Notes: generated from the sequence alone by a model not told the origin. Numbered from the stretch's first letter, positions 18,965 through 28,770 are shown. The stretch is DNA of 64,000 nt from Tessaracoccus coleopterorum (GCF_011174705.1 NZ_JAANIJ010000001.1:992001-1056000), one strand, 5' to 3'. A program made the numbers and translations.

Positions 18965-20960
18965 GCCGCGCTGACGTTGACGTCCCCCAGTGCTCCGGAG
19001 GGATGGCCGCCTCGATCGCCGTGCCCTGTGCGAGTGGGCTGCTCACCGCGAGCGACCCGCCGTGGGCGTGCACGCGGTCCCGCAGCCGGGCCAGGCCCGA
19101 CCCTGGCACGAGCCGCGCCCCGCCGGCCCCGTCGTCGCGCACCACGACCCGCAGCTCCTCGTCCTCGTGTCGCACGTCGATCGCGATCCGGGACGCGCCG
19201 GCGTGCTTGACGGCGTTCGCGACGCCCTCGCTGGCGACGTAGTACGCAGTGAGGCTGACGTGGTCGGGGATGCCGTTGGCCGAGTACGACACCTCGACGG
19301 GCAGTGCACTGGAGCGGGTGAGGTTGTCCAGCGCCGCCGGCAGCCCATCGTCGAGAGAGCTCGGCCGCAGGCCGTGGGCGATCGCGCGCAGTTCGCCCAC
19401 CGCGTCCGCGATCTCGGTGACGGCGCTGTCGACGAGGGCGTCGAGGTCGACCGGCGCCCCCGAGGCGGCATGCCGCTGGGCCACCCGCAGACGCATGCCG
19501 AGCGAGACGAGCCGCTGCTGGGCACCGTCGTGCAGGTCGGTCTCGAGCCGCCGCCGCTCCTCGTACCCCGCCTCCAGCAGTCGCTCCCGGGTCGCCTCGA
19601 CCTCGACGAGCGCCTCGGCGAGCTCCTGCCGCAGCCGGACCTGATCGGCGAGCAGCCCACTGGCCGTGAGGATCTCACTCGGCACGACCGCACACCGCGG
19701 CCCGGGCAAGACGACCCCGACATCGTGTCCACCAGAACGGATCGGCTGACCGCCCGCCTCCTCGACCGGGCGGCCCGCGACGTCGAGGTATGCGGTGGCA
19801 CCGGGCCGCCGGTAGCCCACCCGCAGGCCGTCGTCCCGGAGCGCCTCGCGCAGCACCTCATCGAGCCGCTCCGGCTCGTCGCGCCCGGCGCCCACCCGCT
19901 CGGCCAGCGCTGCGACGGCGTCCAGGCCCGCGGCCCGGCGCGGGTGCAGCCGCCGCCCGAGAACCCGGAGCAGGAACGAGCGGGCCGGCAGGAGGGCGAG
20001 CATCACCACGACGGTCGCGACGACGGCGGCGGTGACCGAGTCCGCGCCGAGGGTGCGGCCGAGGACGGCGGACACCGTCGCATACCCGACGAGGACGCCG
20101 ACGGTGAGGATCGAGTACACCCCGGCGAGCACGATCGCCCGGTCGACGTCATAGAGGTCGTGGCGCAGGATCGCGACGAACGTCGCCGCCGGCATCGCGA
20201 CGTTGAACGCGACGAGACCGACGACGACCGGCTCGGGCCCGCCGGTGACGAGATAGCCGACCCAGCACAGCACGAGCGTCACGGGCAGCAGCCCCGCGGC
20301 GAGCAGCATCCACCGCAGCTGGGCGCGGGCCCGAGGGTCGGAGGCCGCGGCGTGCCGTCGCCAGAGTGAGACCCCGCCCCGATGAGGACGGCGAGGAAGA
20401 TCGGCAGCAGTCCGAGCGAGACGTAGCCGACGGCGTGGGTGCCGAGCGGCCGGGGCCAGTCATCGAGCGGCGGCATGAGGGGGCCGGGGATGACCGCGGT
20501 GAGCAGGTTGAAGAGCACCGGGATCACGAGCAGCGCGACTGCGCTCGCCCGCCCGAGCCGACCCCAGGGCCGGCCGTCGGGGAAGAGGACGACGACCATC
20601 GCATACGGCACGAACCACGCCATCCACACGCCCTGGGTGAGGACCCAGAGGAGCGGGCTCGCGGGCAGCGCGCTCGGCTCGGCGGCGAGGGCGTCCTGCC
20701 AGGTGCCGTGCGCGTTGATGAGGGCGATCCCCCGTGCCGGCGGAGGTGAGCCAGGTGCCGACCCAGTTGCCCGGGTCGTGGCGGATCGCGAGGTAGCCGG
20801 CCGTCAGGGGCGCCGCGACGACGACCCACGACAGCGCGGTGATCGCGGCGTCGGCCCGGCCCCCGAGGTCCATCGTCGCCCAGATCGAGAGGACGAGCAG
20901 CACCGCTGTGGCGGCCCACAGGGCCACCGTCACGCGTTTGGGCCAGGGCACAGAGCACAC
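18952..20960 (-). CDS. NarL-type sensor histidine kinase (HisKA_3)
   Basis: About 669 residues, GTG start (VCSVPWPKRVTVALW). The N-terminal half has around eight hydrophobic segments (TAVLLVLSIWATMDL; WMAWFVPYAMVVVLFPDG; LLAAGLLPVTLVLCW and others). The dimerisation/phospho-acceptor helix is ERRRLETDLHDGAQQRLVSL with the phosphorylated His. The HATPase_c domain has ASEGVANAVKHAGASRI (N box) and RDDGAGGARLVPGSGLARLR (G boxes). Frameshifts near 20735, 20365 and 18985; in the last, five G should be six, restoring the tail [14 protein letters not shown] that overlaps the regulator. It autophosphorylates and signals to the adjacent regulator; the stimulus is unknown. The divergent membrane-protein gene at 21142 is a plausible target. 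Confidence 0.9.
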
Positions 20961-21141
20961 GCTAGGGCCGCGGCGGCGGCCGTGTCATCCGTGCGGGCAT
21001 GCAGACCGGCGTCGGTGGTCGCCCGGGCGACTCATTCGGTATGCGCCACGAGGCTTTCGCAGTCACGTATCGACAGGCTGGGACTCGGCTCGAGATCCGC
21101 TCGACGCCGGATCGACGCGTTCACAGTCATAGGAGACCGAC

Positions 21142-21923
21142 ATGTCCGAGACCCTCGCTCCCGCTCCCTCTCCCTCGTCCAGGGCGGCCGCTGTGTCACC
21201 CGATGCGCCGGCCGCGGTGCCCGTGTCGACGCGGCGGGATATGCGCCGGACCTGGCGCATCCTCGCCGCGGTCGTCATCCCGCTCGGGCCGCTTGCGGTG
21301 ACCTTCATGCGGTGGGTGATGCCGTACTGGACCGATGAGTCGCCGGAGGCCGGGGTCGCCGCGATCGCCGACGACCTCGGCGGGATCGCCGCGCTCAACT
21401 GGCTCGCCCTGTTCGGGTACCCGTTCATGCTGCTCGGCGCGCTCGCGCTCGGCTTCGCCCTGCGTCGGCGGGTGCCCGTGCTGGCGACGCTCGGCTCAGG
21501 GGTGCTCTTCACCGCATACGCGCTCGGGCCATGGTCGGCGCCAGCGACGTCGTCGCCGAGGCGATGCTGCGGGCCGGCTACGACGAGGCGAGCACCGTCG
21601 ATGTGACGACTCTCGTCATGGACCACCCCACCGGTCTCGTCGGCATCCTCGCCTTCGTCCTCGGGCACCTGCTCGGGCTCGTCCTGCTCGGGATCGCTGT
21701 CATCCGATCCGGGCTCGTGCACTGGTGGGTCGGCGCCCTCATCATCGTGGCCCAGCCGGTGCACGTCATCTCCGCCGTCGTCGTCCCCAGCCGGGCACTC
21801 GACGTCATCGGCGGCTGGGGTGCGACGACGCTGGGCTTCGCGATCGTCGCACTCGCCGTGCTGCGGATGAGCGACGACGAGTGGGACGCCCCGCCGTTGC
21901 CGCGCGAGGACGCGACGCCCTGA
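21142..21923 (+). CDS. Multi-pass membrane protein of unknown function
   Basis: About 260 residues, ATG with TAGGAG nine bases upstream. After a Ser/Pro/Ala-rich cytoplasmic N-terminus come about six transmembrane helices (RILAAVVIPLGPLAVTFMRW, WLALFGYPFMLLGALALGF, TGLVGILAFVLGHLLGLVLL, WWVGALIIVAQPVHVISAVV and others). The tail is acidic (SDDEWDAPPLPRED). It resembles DUF4386-like actinobacterial proteins but I cannot name the family securely. One frameshift near 21530. It is divergent from the two-component system at 18.3-21.0 kb, the classic position of a regulated target. Confidence 0.7.
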
Positions 21924-21950
21924 AGCAGGCCCCTCGCCCGCCCCGGCGGC

Positions 21951-22390
21951 TCAGGTCTCACCGGCGTGGCGGGTGGGCAGACGTACCCGCACCAGGGTGC
22001 CCTCGGGTCCGGACTCGATGGTGATCTCGCCGGAGTGGCGTCCGACGACGATCCGGCGCGAGATGTCCAGCCCCAGCCCGGTTCCCTTCCCCACCTCCTT
22101 GGTCGTGAAGAACGGCTCGAAGGCGTGCGCGCTGATCTCCGTCGGCATCCCGTGGCCGGTGTCGCTGATCTCGACGACGACCCATGGAGGGCCCCGGAAC
22201 CCTGGGGTGTCGGGGAGGTCGTTGAGGACGGTGAACTGCTCCGGGGAGATGCCGGTCGCGGCGAGGTGGGACAGCGCGACGAGCAGGGCGGTGGAGGTGC
22301 TCTGGAGGGTGTCCTCCGCGCGCGTCGCCGCAGACGCCGGGTTGTTGAGCTCGTGCGCGAGACCGGCGGAGGCTGCGCGTCAGCGACAGC
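21951..22390 (-). pseudogene. Histidine kinase, pieces 1 and 4 of a permuted gene
   Basis: Leftward reading gives AGLAHELNNPASAATRAEDT (the HisKA phospho-acceptor helix) followed, after only about 50 residues, by WVVVEISDTGHGMPTEISAH and FEPFFTTKEVGKGTGLGLDI, the ATP-binding G boxes, to a TGA. In intact actinobacterial kinases of this type a long middle part (DREDxLxxWLxDHxV ... ATRRISxLVxAVxSYSxMDRA ... ELNQVWTNLIDNA) separates these two motifs. That middle part is missing here but exists on the opposite strand at 22520-22845. Non-functional as arranged. Confidence 0.75.
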
Positions 22391-22519
22391 GGTGACGAGC
22401 CGGCGCCCACGGCCATCGCCCTGCGACTGGGAGATCGCGCCGGCGCTGGCGGCCGCCGGGCGGATGTCGAGTGGTGCGAGGAGGTCGCCCGGGGCCTTCC
22501 CGGTGCCGCCTCGGCCCCG

Positions 22520-22845
22520 CGATGGAGTGGGTGGGCGCCTCCCTCGCCAACGCGGCACTGCTGCGCGAGGTCAAGGAGGCGACCCGGCGCATCTCCACCC
22601 TCGTCGCCGCCGTCCGGTCCTACTCCCAGATGGACCGCGCCTCCCTGCAGACCACCGACCTCGTCGAGGGTCTCGACAGCACCCTGGTGATGCTGGCGCA
22701 CAAGCTGGGCGACCGCATACAGGTCCAGAAGCGGTATGCATTCGGCCTGCCTCCGATCGAGGCCATGGCCGGTGAGCTCAACCAGGTGTGGACCAACCTG
22801 GCCGACCGCGAGGACGAGCTCTCCGGGTGGCTGGTGGACCACGAG
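22520..22845 (+). pseudogene. Histidine kinase, pieces 3 and 2 of the permuted gene (inverted)
   Basis: Plus-strand reading gives WVGASLANAALLREVKEATR, VRSYSQMDRASLQTTDLVEG and AGELNQVWTNL, directly followed by ADREDELSGWLVDHEVD. In intact homologues the DRED...DHEV segment comes before, not after, the ATRRIS...NQVWTNL segment, and both belong inside the gene at 21951-22390. Codon use and GC match the minus-strand pieces. So the block is inverted and circularly permuted relative to its parent. Confidence 0.75.
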
Positions 22846-22879
22846 GTGGACCGGCGTCGATGGCGTTGTCCACCGGAGG

Positions 22880-23342
22880 CTTCCGTGTACCCGGACCTGG
22901 CGGCGATCGTCACGGCAGCAGTTATGGGCATGATGTTCTACTTCGGCCCGTGGGCCGATCCGCCTGGGATGGACGAACTCTGGTGGCTACTCACGACCGC
23001 GGCGGTCATACTCGCGTCTTGGCGATGGTGGGGCAAGCCGACGAGCTACTTGATCACAAGAGTCTCCATCATCATCGCGGCAGATCCGGATGTCGCAGTC
23101 TCGGTGCCATCCGGTGCAACGCACGCAAGCACGCCCCGGGTTCCGGTGACGCTAACCCTCGACGTCACCCCGCGGCCGTCACCCTGCGCGCCAGCAACCC
23201 GCTGGCCGACCTCGCCGCCCCTGACCGGTCGGGAGCCGGGCTGGGGATCGTGGGCGGCGACGAGCCGGTCGAGCTCGTGGGCGGCTCGGTATGTCACGGC
23301 GTCCACGCGCGAGAATTCGTGGTCGAGGCCACGGCCCGGCGG
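22880..23342 (+). pseudogene. Remnant of a NarL-type sensor kinase upstream of a response regulator
   Basis: Two hydrophobic helices (DLAAIVTAAVMGMMFYF; LWWLLTTAAVILASWRWW) are followed by fragments of a HATPase domain spread over several frames: NARKHAPGS (N box), VTLTLDVTP, LRASNPLADLAAP and GAGLGIVGGDE (G box). The dimerisation helix and most of the ATPase domain are absent. It reads like the front and the back of one sensor kinase gene joined by an internal deletion, with additional frameshifts. It directly precedes its likely cognate regulator. Confidence 0.55.
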
Positions 23343-23966
23343 GTGGAGACTCTGATCAGGCTGGGCATCGTCGACGATGATGCGATGGTCCGCACAGGGT
23401 TGACGTTCATCCTCGGCGGCGAGGCCGACATTGAGGTGGCTCGGCAGGCTGTCGACGGCGCCGAGGCACTCGCCCGGCTGGACACCGACGACGACGTGGT
23501 GCTGCTCGACATCCGCTCGCCCGGCATGGACGGGCTCGCGACCCTCGAGGCGCTTGGGTCGCGCCCGCGGCATCCTGCGGTGATTGTGTTGACCACCTTC
23601 AACACCGACGACGTGGTGCGCGCGCTGCGGCTGGGCGCCGAGGGGTTCCTGCTGAAGGACGCCGAGCCTGCCCGGCTCGTCGAGGCCATCGGGCGCGTCC
23701 ACGCCGGCGAGCACATGCTGTCGCCCGAAGTGACGAGAGATCGCGGCGGTGACGGACGCCGCGCCGGCGGCCGCGCAAGCGGCGTCCACCGCTCGCCCTG
23801 CTCACCGAGCGCGAACGCGAGGTGGCGGTGCTCATGGCACAGGGCCTCACCAACGCCCAGATCGGGACGCGCCTGCACGTGTCCCTGGCGTCGGTGAAGG
23901 CCCACCTGTCGCACATCCTCACCAAGCTCGGCGTCGACAAACCGCGTGTCAGCCGCCCTGGTCTGA
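23343..23966 (+). CDS. NarL/FixJ-family response regulator
   Basis: About 207 residues, proposed start GTG (VETLIRLGIVDDDAMVRTGL). Receiver: DDD acidic cluster, phospho-Asp in VVLLDIRSPGMDGL (the usual Met is Ser here), switch Thr in VIVLTTFNTDDVV and Lys in GFLLKDAEPARLVEAI. LuxR HTH: EREVAVLMAQGLTNAQIGTR and SVKAHLSHILTKLGVD. Frameshifts near 23745 and at 23945, where an extra A hides the native end NRVSAALV-stop (TGA 23964-23966). Its kinase is the degraded remnant just upstream, so it may be an orphan. Confidence 0.85.
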
Positions 23967-24078
23967 TTACCAGTTCGGCGACTGGTTCGCCACCTGAAAG
24001 CACGGAAGGTCCCGAGCTGCTGGACGCTGATCATGCCGCCATGTTGCCGTTGATCCGGCCGCGATCGGAAGGCTCGAC

Positions 24079-24144
24079 GTGAGCGATGACCGACCACGCC
24101 CGCGACACCGGCTGACCCACGAGGAGTACCTGGTCGCCGGCTAG
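24079..24144 (+). other. Short ORF (21 codons) overlapping the HAD gene stop
   Basis: GTG-initiated frame reading VSDDRPRPRHRLTHEEYLVAG. Its TAG shares bases with the stop of the convergent HAD gene (CTAG), an arrangement also seen at three real convergent pairs in this window. It may be a small gene or the 3' end of a lost one; no family is recognisable. The 110 bases between it and the response regulator hold nothing I can name. Confidence 0.25.
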
Positions 24145-24959
24145 CGGGCCCACCCCGCGGCGGCCAGGCGTTCCACCACGAGCGCGACGCCGTCCTCGTC
24201 GTTGCTGAGCGTCACCTCGTCGGCGAGGCCCGCCACCTCGGGAAGCGCGTTTCCCATGGCCACGCCGTGGCCCACCCACCCGAGCATCTCGACGTCGTTG
24301 TTGTTGTCGCCGAACGCGATGACCTCGGACCTGTCGATCCCGAGCCTGCCGCACAGCTTCTCCAGGCCGGTCGCCTTGTTGACGCCGCCCGCCGCCACCT
24401 CGAGGAACGGGGCACCCGACGTCGACACCGCGACCCCGGGAGGCCGAGCCGCTCGGCCGCGGCCCGCAGCTGCTCGGGCCCGACGTCGATCCCGCGGATC
24501 ACCAGCTTCACCGAGGGCGCGCCGAGCACCTCCTCGAGGGGGTAATGGCGCATCTCCTCGCCGCGCCCATGGTCTCCCGGATCCATCATCCCGACGTAGC
24601 CGGGCTCGGGCAGAACGTGGCACCCGCGTCGCGCACAGAGACGCACGCCACCGACGGGTACAGCTCGCGCAACGCGTGGAACAGCCGCGTCTGGGCCTCG
24701 ACATCGAGCAGGTCCTCGAACAGCACCTCACCGGTGCCGAGCTCGTAGCCGACCGCGCCGTTGGCGCCGACCACCGTCCCTCGGCCAGCCACGTGCCTGC
24801 CAGCACCTCGGCGATGGAGAACGGCTGCCGTCCCGAGGTGGGCACCACGAGGATGCCCGCGTCCCTGGCCGCGGTCAGCGCGCGCAGGGTGCGGTCGGAG
24901 ACCCGCTGCGAGGAGTTGATGAGGGTGCCGTCGAGGTCGGTAGCGATGAGCCGGATCAC
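24141..24959 (-). CDS. Cof-type HAD-superfamily phosphatase
   Basis: About 272 residues. GTG start (VIRLIATDLDGTLINSSQRV) six bases after TAGGGT, a leaderless arrangement. HAD motif I is DLDGTL, motif II TSGRQPF, a C2-type cap follows, motif III/IV are KATGLEKLCGRLGI and IAFGDNNNDVEMLGWVGHGV. Subfamily IIB members dephosphorylate sugar phosphates and similar small molecules. Frameshifts near 24778, 24612 and 24440. Convergent to the region of kinase fragments. Confidence 0.9.
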   Translation of the reverse strand: MIRLIATDLDGTLINSSQRVSDRTLRALTAARDAGILVVPTSGRQPFSIAEVLAGTWLAEGRWSAPTARSATSSAPVRCCSRTCSMSRPRRGCSTRCASCTRRWRASLCATRVPRSARARLRRDDGSGRPWARRGDAPLPPRGGARRALGEAGDPRDRRRARAAAGRGRAARPPGVAVSTSGAPFLEVAAGGVNKATGLEKLCGRLGIDRSEVIAFGDNNNDVEMLGWVGHGVAMGNALPEVAGLADEVTLSNDEDGVALVVERLAAAGWAR

Positions 24960-25046
24960 ACCCGAACCCTAACCCTCTGGGCGCGGGGACCCCATTCGTG
25001 GGCGCGTCACGGGCCCTCGTCGGTGGCGGGCAATAGGCTGTCGCGC

Positions 25047-26269
25047 ATGGCCTTGGACTCGTCGCGGGAGCAGCCCCAGCAGCTGGGGCGCGTCATCGGC
25101 GCGGTCCGGGACTGGGTCGGCCGTTGCGGCGAGATCTGGGTGGATGCGCAGGTGGTGGAGATCAAGCGCCGCCCCGGGCCACCCAGTTCATGACGTTCCG
25201 TGACCGGATGGCCAACATGTCCGCCCAGGTCACCGCCTCACCCATGGTGCTCGACGCCGCGGGCCACTGCCGGAGGGCTCCCGCGTGACAGCGCGGGTGC
25301 GTCCGCGGGTGTTCGACCGCACCACGCAGCTGTCCTTCGAGTGTCTCGAGCTCCACCTGGCGGGCGAGGGCAGGCTGCTGGCGCAGCTGGAGCAGCTGAA
25401 GCGGAAGCTGCAGGCGGAGGGGCTGTTCGACGAGTACCGCAAGCGGAGGCTGCCGCTGCTACCGCGGACCATCGGGCTCGTCACCGGCCGCGACTCGGAC
25501 GCCGAGCGGGACGTGCTCACCACGGTCAGCCGGCGGTGGCCCGCAGCCCGGTTCCGGGTTGCGCACGCCCTCGTGCAGGGGACCAACTCGGCCGGATCGG
25601 TGATGACCGCCCTCGCCCGGCTCGACGCCGACCCAGAGGTCGACGTCATCATCCTCGCCCGCGGCGGCGGCTCGCTTGAGGACCTGCTCCCGTTCTCCGA
25701 CGAGGGGCTGGTCCGCGCCGTCGCGGCCGCGGCAACCCCCGTTGTGACGGCCATCGGCCACGAGCGCGACTTCCCGCTGGTCGACCTGGTGGCCGACATG
25801 CGCGCCTCGACGCCCACCGACGCGGCGAAGCGGGTCGTTCCCGACCACGCCGTCGAGCAGGCGGGGCTTCGGCAGGCATCCGACCGGCTCGCGAGGGCCA
25901 TCGACGCCCTCATCTCCCGCGAGCAGCACACCGTCAGCACGCTCAGAAACCGACCGGTGATGGTCGATCCCACGTCGGCGTTCGCGGCCCACTTCGAGCG
26001 ACTCGACCTGCTGCGGCACCGCCTGGCGGGCGGGATCGACCGCATCCTGCGGTCCGAGGAGGCAGACCTCCGGGCGGCCGTCACCTCGGTCCGGGCCCTA
26101 TCCCCAAGCGCACGCTCGAGCGGGTTACGCGGTGCTCGTCGGAGCGGACCACGGGTCCGTCTCGAGCGTCGCCGACACCGCGGCCGGGGAGCGGATCCAC
26201 GCCTATCTCGCCGACGGCGAGCTCACCCTCGACGTCGTCGGGACCAACGCGAAGGAGCAGCATGGCTGA
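25047..26269 (+). CDS. xseA: Exodeoxyribonuclease VII large subunit
   Basis: About 407 residues, ATG (MALDSSREQPQQLGRVIGAV) seven bases after TAGGCT, so probably leaderless. The N-terminal OB-fold (IWVDAQVVEIKRRPGATQFM) binds single-stranded DNA; the nuclease domain carries GLVTGRDSDAERDVLTTVSR, VIILARGGGSLEDLLPFSDE and PVVTAIGHERDFPLVDLVAD, the signatures of XseA; a coiled-coil region follows. With XseB it degrades single-stranded DNA from both ends to oligonucleotides. Frameshifts near 25178, 25265 and 26100 (single missing bases). The end overlaps the start of xseB by eight bases. Confidence 0.95.
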
Positions 26270-26483
26270 TCAGCAGGAACCCACCTACGAGCAGGCCCGC
26301 GAGGAACTGATGGCCGTCGTGGCGCAACTGGAGTCGGGTGGCGCGCCCCTGGCCGACTCGATGACGCTGTGGCAGCGGGGCGAGAAGCTCGCGGAGATCT
26401 GCCAGCGCTTCCTTGACGGGGCGAAGGAGCAGGTGGCGCGGTCGCGCGCCACGGCGGACGACGGGGCCACGGAACAGCCCTGA
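26262..26483 (+). CDS. xseB: Exodeoxyribonuclease VII small subunit
   Basis: Intact, 73 residues (MADQQEPTYEQAREELMAVV, LADSMTLWQRGEKLAEICQR), all helical as expected. It wraps the coiled-coil of XseA in the ExoVII complex. Overlap with xseA implies translational coupling and fixed stoichiometry. Confidence 0.95.
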   Translation: MADQQEPTYEQAREELMAVVAQLESGGAPLADSMTLWQRGEKLAEICQRFLDGAKEQVARSRATADDGATEQP

Positions 26484-26502
26484 CGGTGGCCGCCCCGTCA
26501 GG
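26479..26502. terminator. Bidirectional hairpin between xseB and the DUF4245 gene
   Basis: CCTGACGG and CCGTCAGG pair perfectly around an 8-base loop. The hairpin contains the stop codons of both convergent genes. Confidence 0.6.
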
Positions 26503-27060
26503 CGTCGGGGCGACCTGCGTCAGGGTCGAGACGAAGGCCTCCAACTCGATGAAGTCGGTGTCCGCGGTGACGACGGCCGTCGAGTCGCTCCCCTCGCTGA
26601 CGAGGCTGTGGGTGCGGCCGTCCTGGCTCTCGAAGCGCTCCCACGTGAGGCCCGCCGCCTCCACCTGTCCGCCCATCGCGACGCCGTCGCGGGTGACCTC
26701 GGCGATGAAGGCCGTGGCCGACCTGTTGCGCTGCTGCACCCCGAAGTAGATGCCGTCGGGCGAAAGGTAGCCGACCTGCCACGAGTCACCGACCGCGGGC
26801 CGGGAGTCGATCCAGGCGTCGCCGTCGGCGGAGAACGCGACGCGCGCGGGCGTCCACGCCGGGTCCAGCCCCTCCGCCACGAGCAGGGGGTAGGCCGATT
26901 CGGCCTGCGCCCGGGTCAGCACCGGCGCGATGTCGACGGCCTCGGGCCGGTCATCCGGGGAGTCGGTGAAGAACAGCACGATCAGGAGGACGGGCACGAG
27001 GATCACCGCAAGCGAGATGACCATGTCGCGGCCCCGGGCCCTGGTGTTTCGTGCTGCCAT
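26498..27060 (-). CDS. DUF4245 membrane-anchored protein
   Basis: About 187 residues. ATG (MAARNTRARGRDMVISLAVI) seven bases after TACGAT, so probably leaderless. A single N-terminal membrane anchor (VISLAVILVPVLLIVLFF) is followed by an extracytoplasmic domain with WTPARVAFSADGDAWIDSRP and VGYLSPDGIYFGVQQRN, the DUF4245 pattern found only in Actinobacteria. Function unknown. The end needs a frameshift near 26520 (tail RPDA-stop); without it the frame runs on to 26203 inside xseB. Confidence 0.85.
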
Positions 27061-27113
27061 GGCCGCTATCGTATCGGCGGCCCCAACGCATCGGAAAACC
27101 CGCGGTTCGGGCG

Positions 27114-27910
27114 TCAGCGGCCGAAGCGTCGCTCCCGCTGCGCGTAGGAACGCAGCGCGCGGACGAAGTCCACGCGACGGAAGTCCGGCCAGAGCGCCTC
27201 GCAGAAGTAGAACTCGCTGTGCGCGGACTGCCAGAGCAGGAACCCGGAGAGCCGCTGCTCCCCGATGTGCGGATGATGAGATCCGGGTCGGGCTGCCCCT
27301 TCGTGTAGAGGTGCTCCGAGATCTGCTCGATCTCCAGCGTGCCAGCCACCTTCTCGAGGGTGGCACCCTCGGCGGCGCGGGCCGCGAGGAGCGATCGGAC
27401 GGCGTCTCGCAACTCCTGCCGGCCCCGTAGGCGATCGCGACGTTGACGTGCATCCCCGACACCTCGGCCGTCGATTCGGAGGCCCTCTGGAGCGACTCGG
27501 TCATGGTCGGGGGAGCAACTCGAGCGCACCGACGGCCTGGACACGCCACCGACGGGTGGAGGCGAGGTCTGTGACCAGCTGGTCGATCACATCCAGCAGC
27601 GGCAACAGCTCGTCGTCATCGGACCGGTTCAGGTTGTCGGTGCTCAGGACCCACAAGGTCACGACCTGGAGCTCGGCGTCGTCGCACCATTCGACGAACT
27701 CCATGAGGCGGGCGGCGCCGGCCCGGTAGCCGGCCACGAGCGGCTGTCCGGGGCATTGAGCCTGGCCCACCTGCGGTTTCCGTCGGCGAGCACCGCGACG
27801 TGGCGTGGGAGGCTGTCCTTGTCGAGTCCGCCGAGCACGCTCTGCTCGTAGGTTGTGTAGAGCCAGCGCGGCGGCCAGTGCCGCTCGACCAACCGACTCC
27901 ACCAGGACAT
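27114..27910 (-). CDS. uppS: Isoprenyl transferase (cis-prenyl diphosphate synthase)
   Basis: About 265 residues. ATG ([20 protein letters not shown]) six bases after TACGCT. Signatures: [15 protein letters not shown] (catalytic Asp; usual form HxxxIMDGNxRW), [30 protein letters not shown], and the C-terminal [34 protein letters not shown]. It condenses isopentenyl diphosphate in cis onto an allylic primer to make the polyprenyl carrier used in cell wall synthesis; short-chain members exist in Actinobacteria, so the chain length is open. Frameshifts near 27755, 27510, 27425 and 27265. Divergent from the hemolysin III gene. Confidence 0.92.
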
Positions 27911-27958
27911 GGAAGCAGCGTAGCGTGGGCTTGGTTTCCCGTGTCCAACCGACTAACC

Positions 27959-27985
27959 TACGGTTGCGTAAGTTACGGAAGCGTA
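27959..27985. promoter_or_regulatory. Tandem palindromic operator candidate before trhA
   Basis: TACGgttgCGTA and TACGgaagCGTA lie 15 bases apart (start to start) in the uppS-trhA intergenic region. Each unit is an inverted repeat with 4-base arms, and together they form a longer symmetric site. The layout suits a dimeric TetR- or MarR-type repressor controlling the hemolysin III gene. Confidence 0.5.
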
Positions 27986-28027
27986 GGTATCCAGGATGAC
28001 CGCTACTCTCCACATGGACGGGGCACC

Positions 28028-28693
28028 ATGCCCACCCTTGAATCACCCGCCGATCTGCCGCTGAAGCCGAAGCTGCGCGGCTGGCTCCACCTCGGGATGG
28101 CACCGGTCATCCTGATCGCGGGCATCGTGTTCACCATTTTCGCGCCGACCCTCGAGGGCAGGATCGGCAGCGGCGTCTACACGCTGACCGCCGTCCAACT
28201 CTTCGGCACCAGCGCGGCGTACCATCGCGGCACGTGGTCACCGAAGACGCTCGCCCTCTTCCGCCGCATCGACCATTCCAACATCTTCGTCTTCATCGCG
28301 GGCAGCTACACCCCGCTGACACTCACGCTCCTGCAGGGCGCGTCCCAGTGGACGCTGCTCATCCTGATCTGGTCCATCGCCGCGCTCGGAGTCGGCTTCA
28401 GGATCGCCTGGCTGGGCGCACCCCGCTGGCTCTACACGCTGCTCTACGTGGCGATGGGCTGGGCCGCGCTCGGCTGGCTGAGCCAGTTCTGGGTCACCGG
28501 CGGCCCGGCCGTGGTCATCCTGCTGCTCGCGGGCGGCCTGGTCTACTCGCTTGGCGCGGTCGCCTACGCCACCAAGAGGCCGCGGCTGTCGCTGACCTGG
28601 TTCGGGTTCCACGAGGTGTTCCACTCCTGCACCATCATCGCGGCCATCCTGCACATGGTGGCCATCGGCATCGCCGTCTTCGGGGCGGCCTGA
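28028..28693 (+). CDS. trhA: Hemolysin III / TrhA family membrane protein
   Basis: Intact, 221 residues, seven membrane helices. Family signatures present: QLFGTSAAYHRGTWSPKTL, RRIDHSNIFVFIAGSYTPLT and, near the end, WFGFHEVFHSCTIIAAILHM; the conserved His, Ser and Asp residues would hold a zinc site as in PAQR receptors. In Bacillus relatives influence membrane fluidity and energetics. ATG selected because the conserved N-terminal part (LKPKLRGWLHLGMAP) follows it directly. A tandem palindrome just upstream suggests repression. Confidence 0.92.
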   Translation: MPTLESPADLPLKPKLRGWLHLGMAPVILIAGIVFTIFAPTLEGRIGSGVYTLTAVQLFGTSAAYHRGTWSPKTLALFRRIDHSNIFVFIAGSYTPLTLTLLQGASQWTLLILIWSIAALGVGFRIAWLGAPRWLYTLLYVAMGWAALGWLSQFWVTGGPAVVILLLAGGLVYSLGAVAYATKRPRLSLTWFGFHEVFHSCTIIAAILHMVAIGIAVFGAA

Positions 28694-28707
28694 GGTTGTC
28701 GTGCCAC

Positions 28708-28754
28708 GCGGGCGGGGATGAACGGAAAATGACAATCGTGTAATTCCCGCCCGC
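28708..28754 (+). terminator. Hairpin after trhA
   Basis: GCGGGCGGG and CCCGCCCGC pair perfectly around a 29-base A-richer loop, 15 bases after the trhA stop. Confidence 0.55.
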
Positions 28755-28770
28755 GGCGCACCGCCCCACC

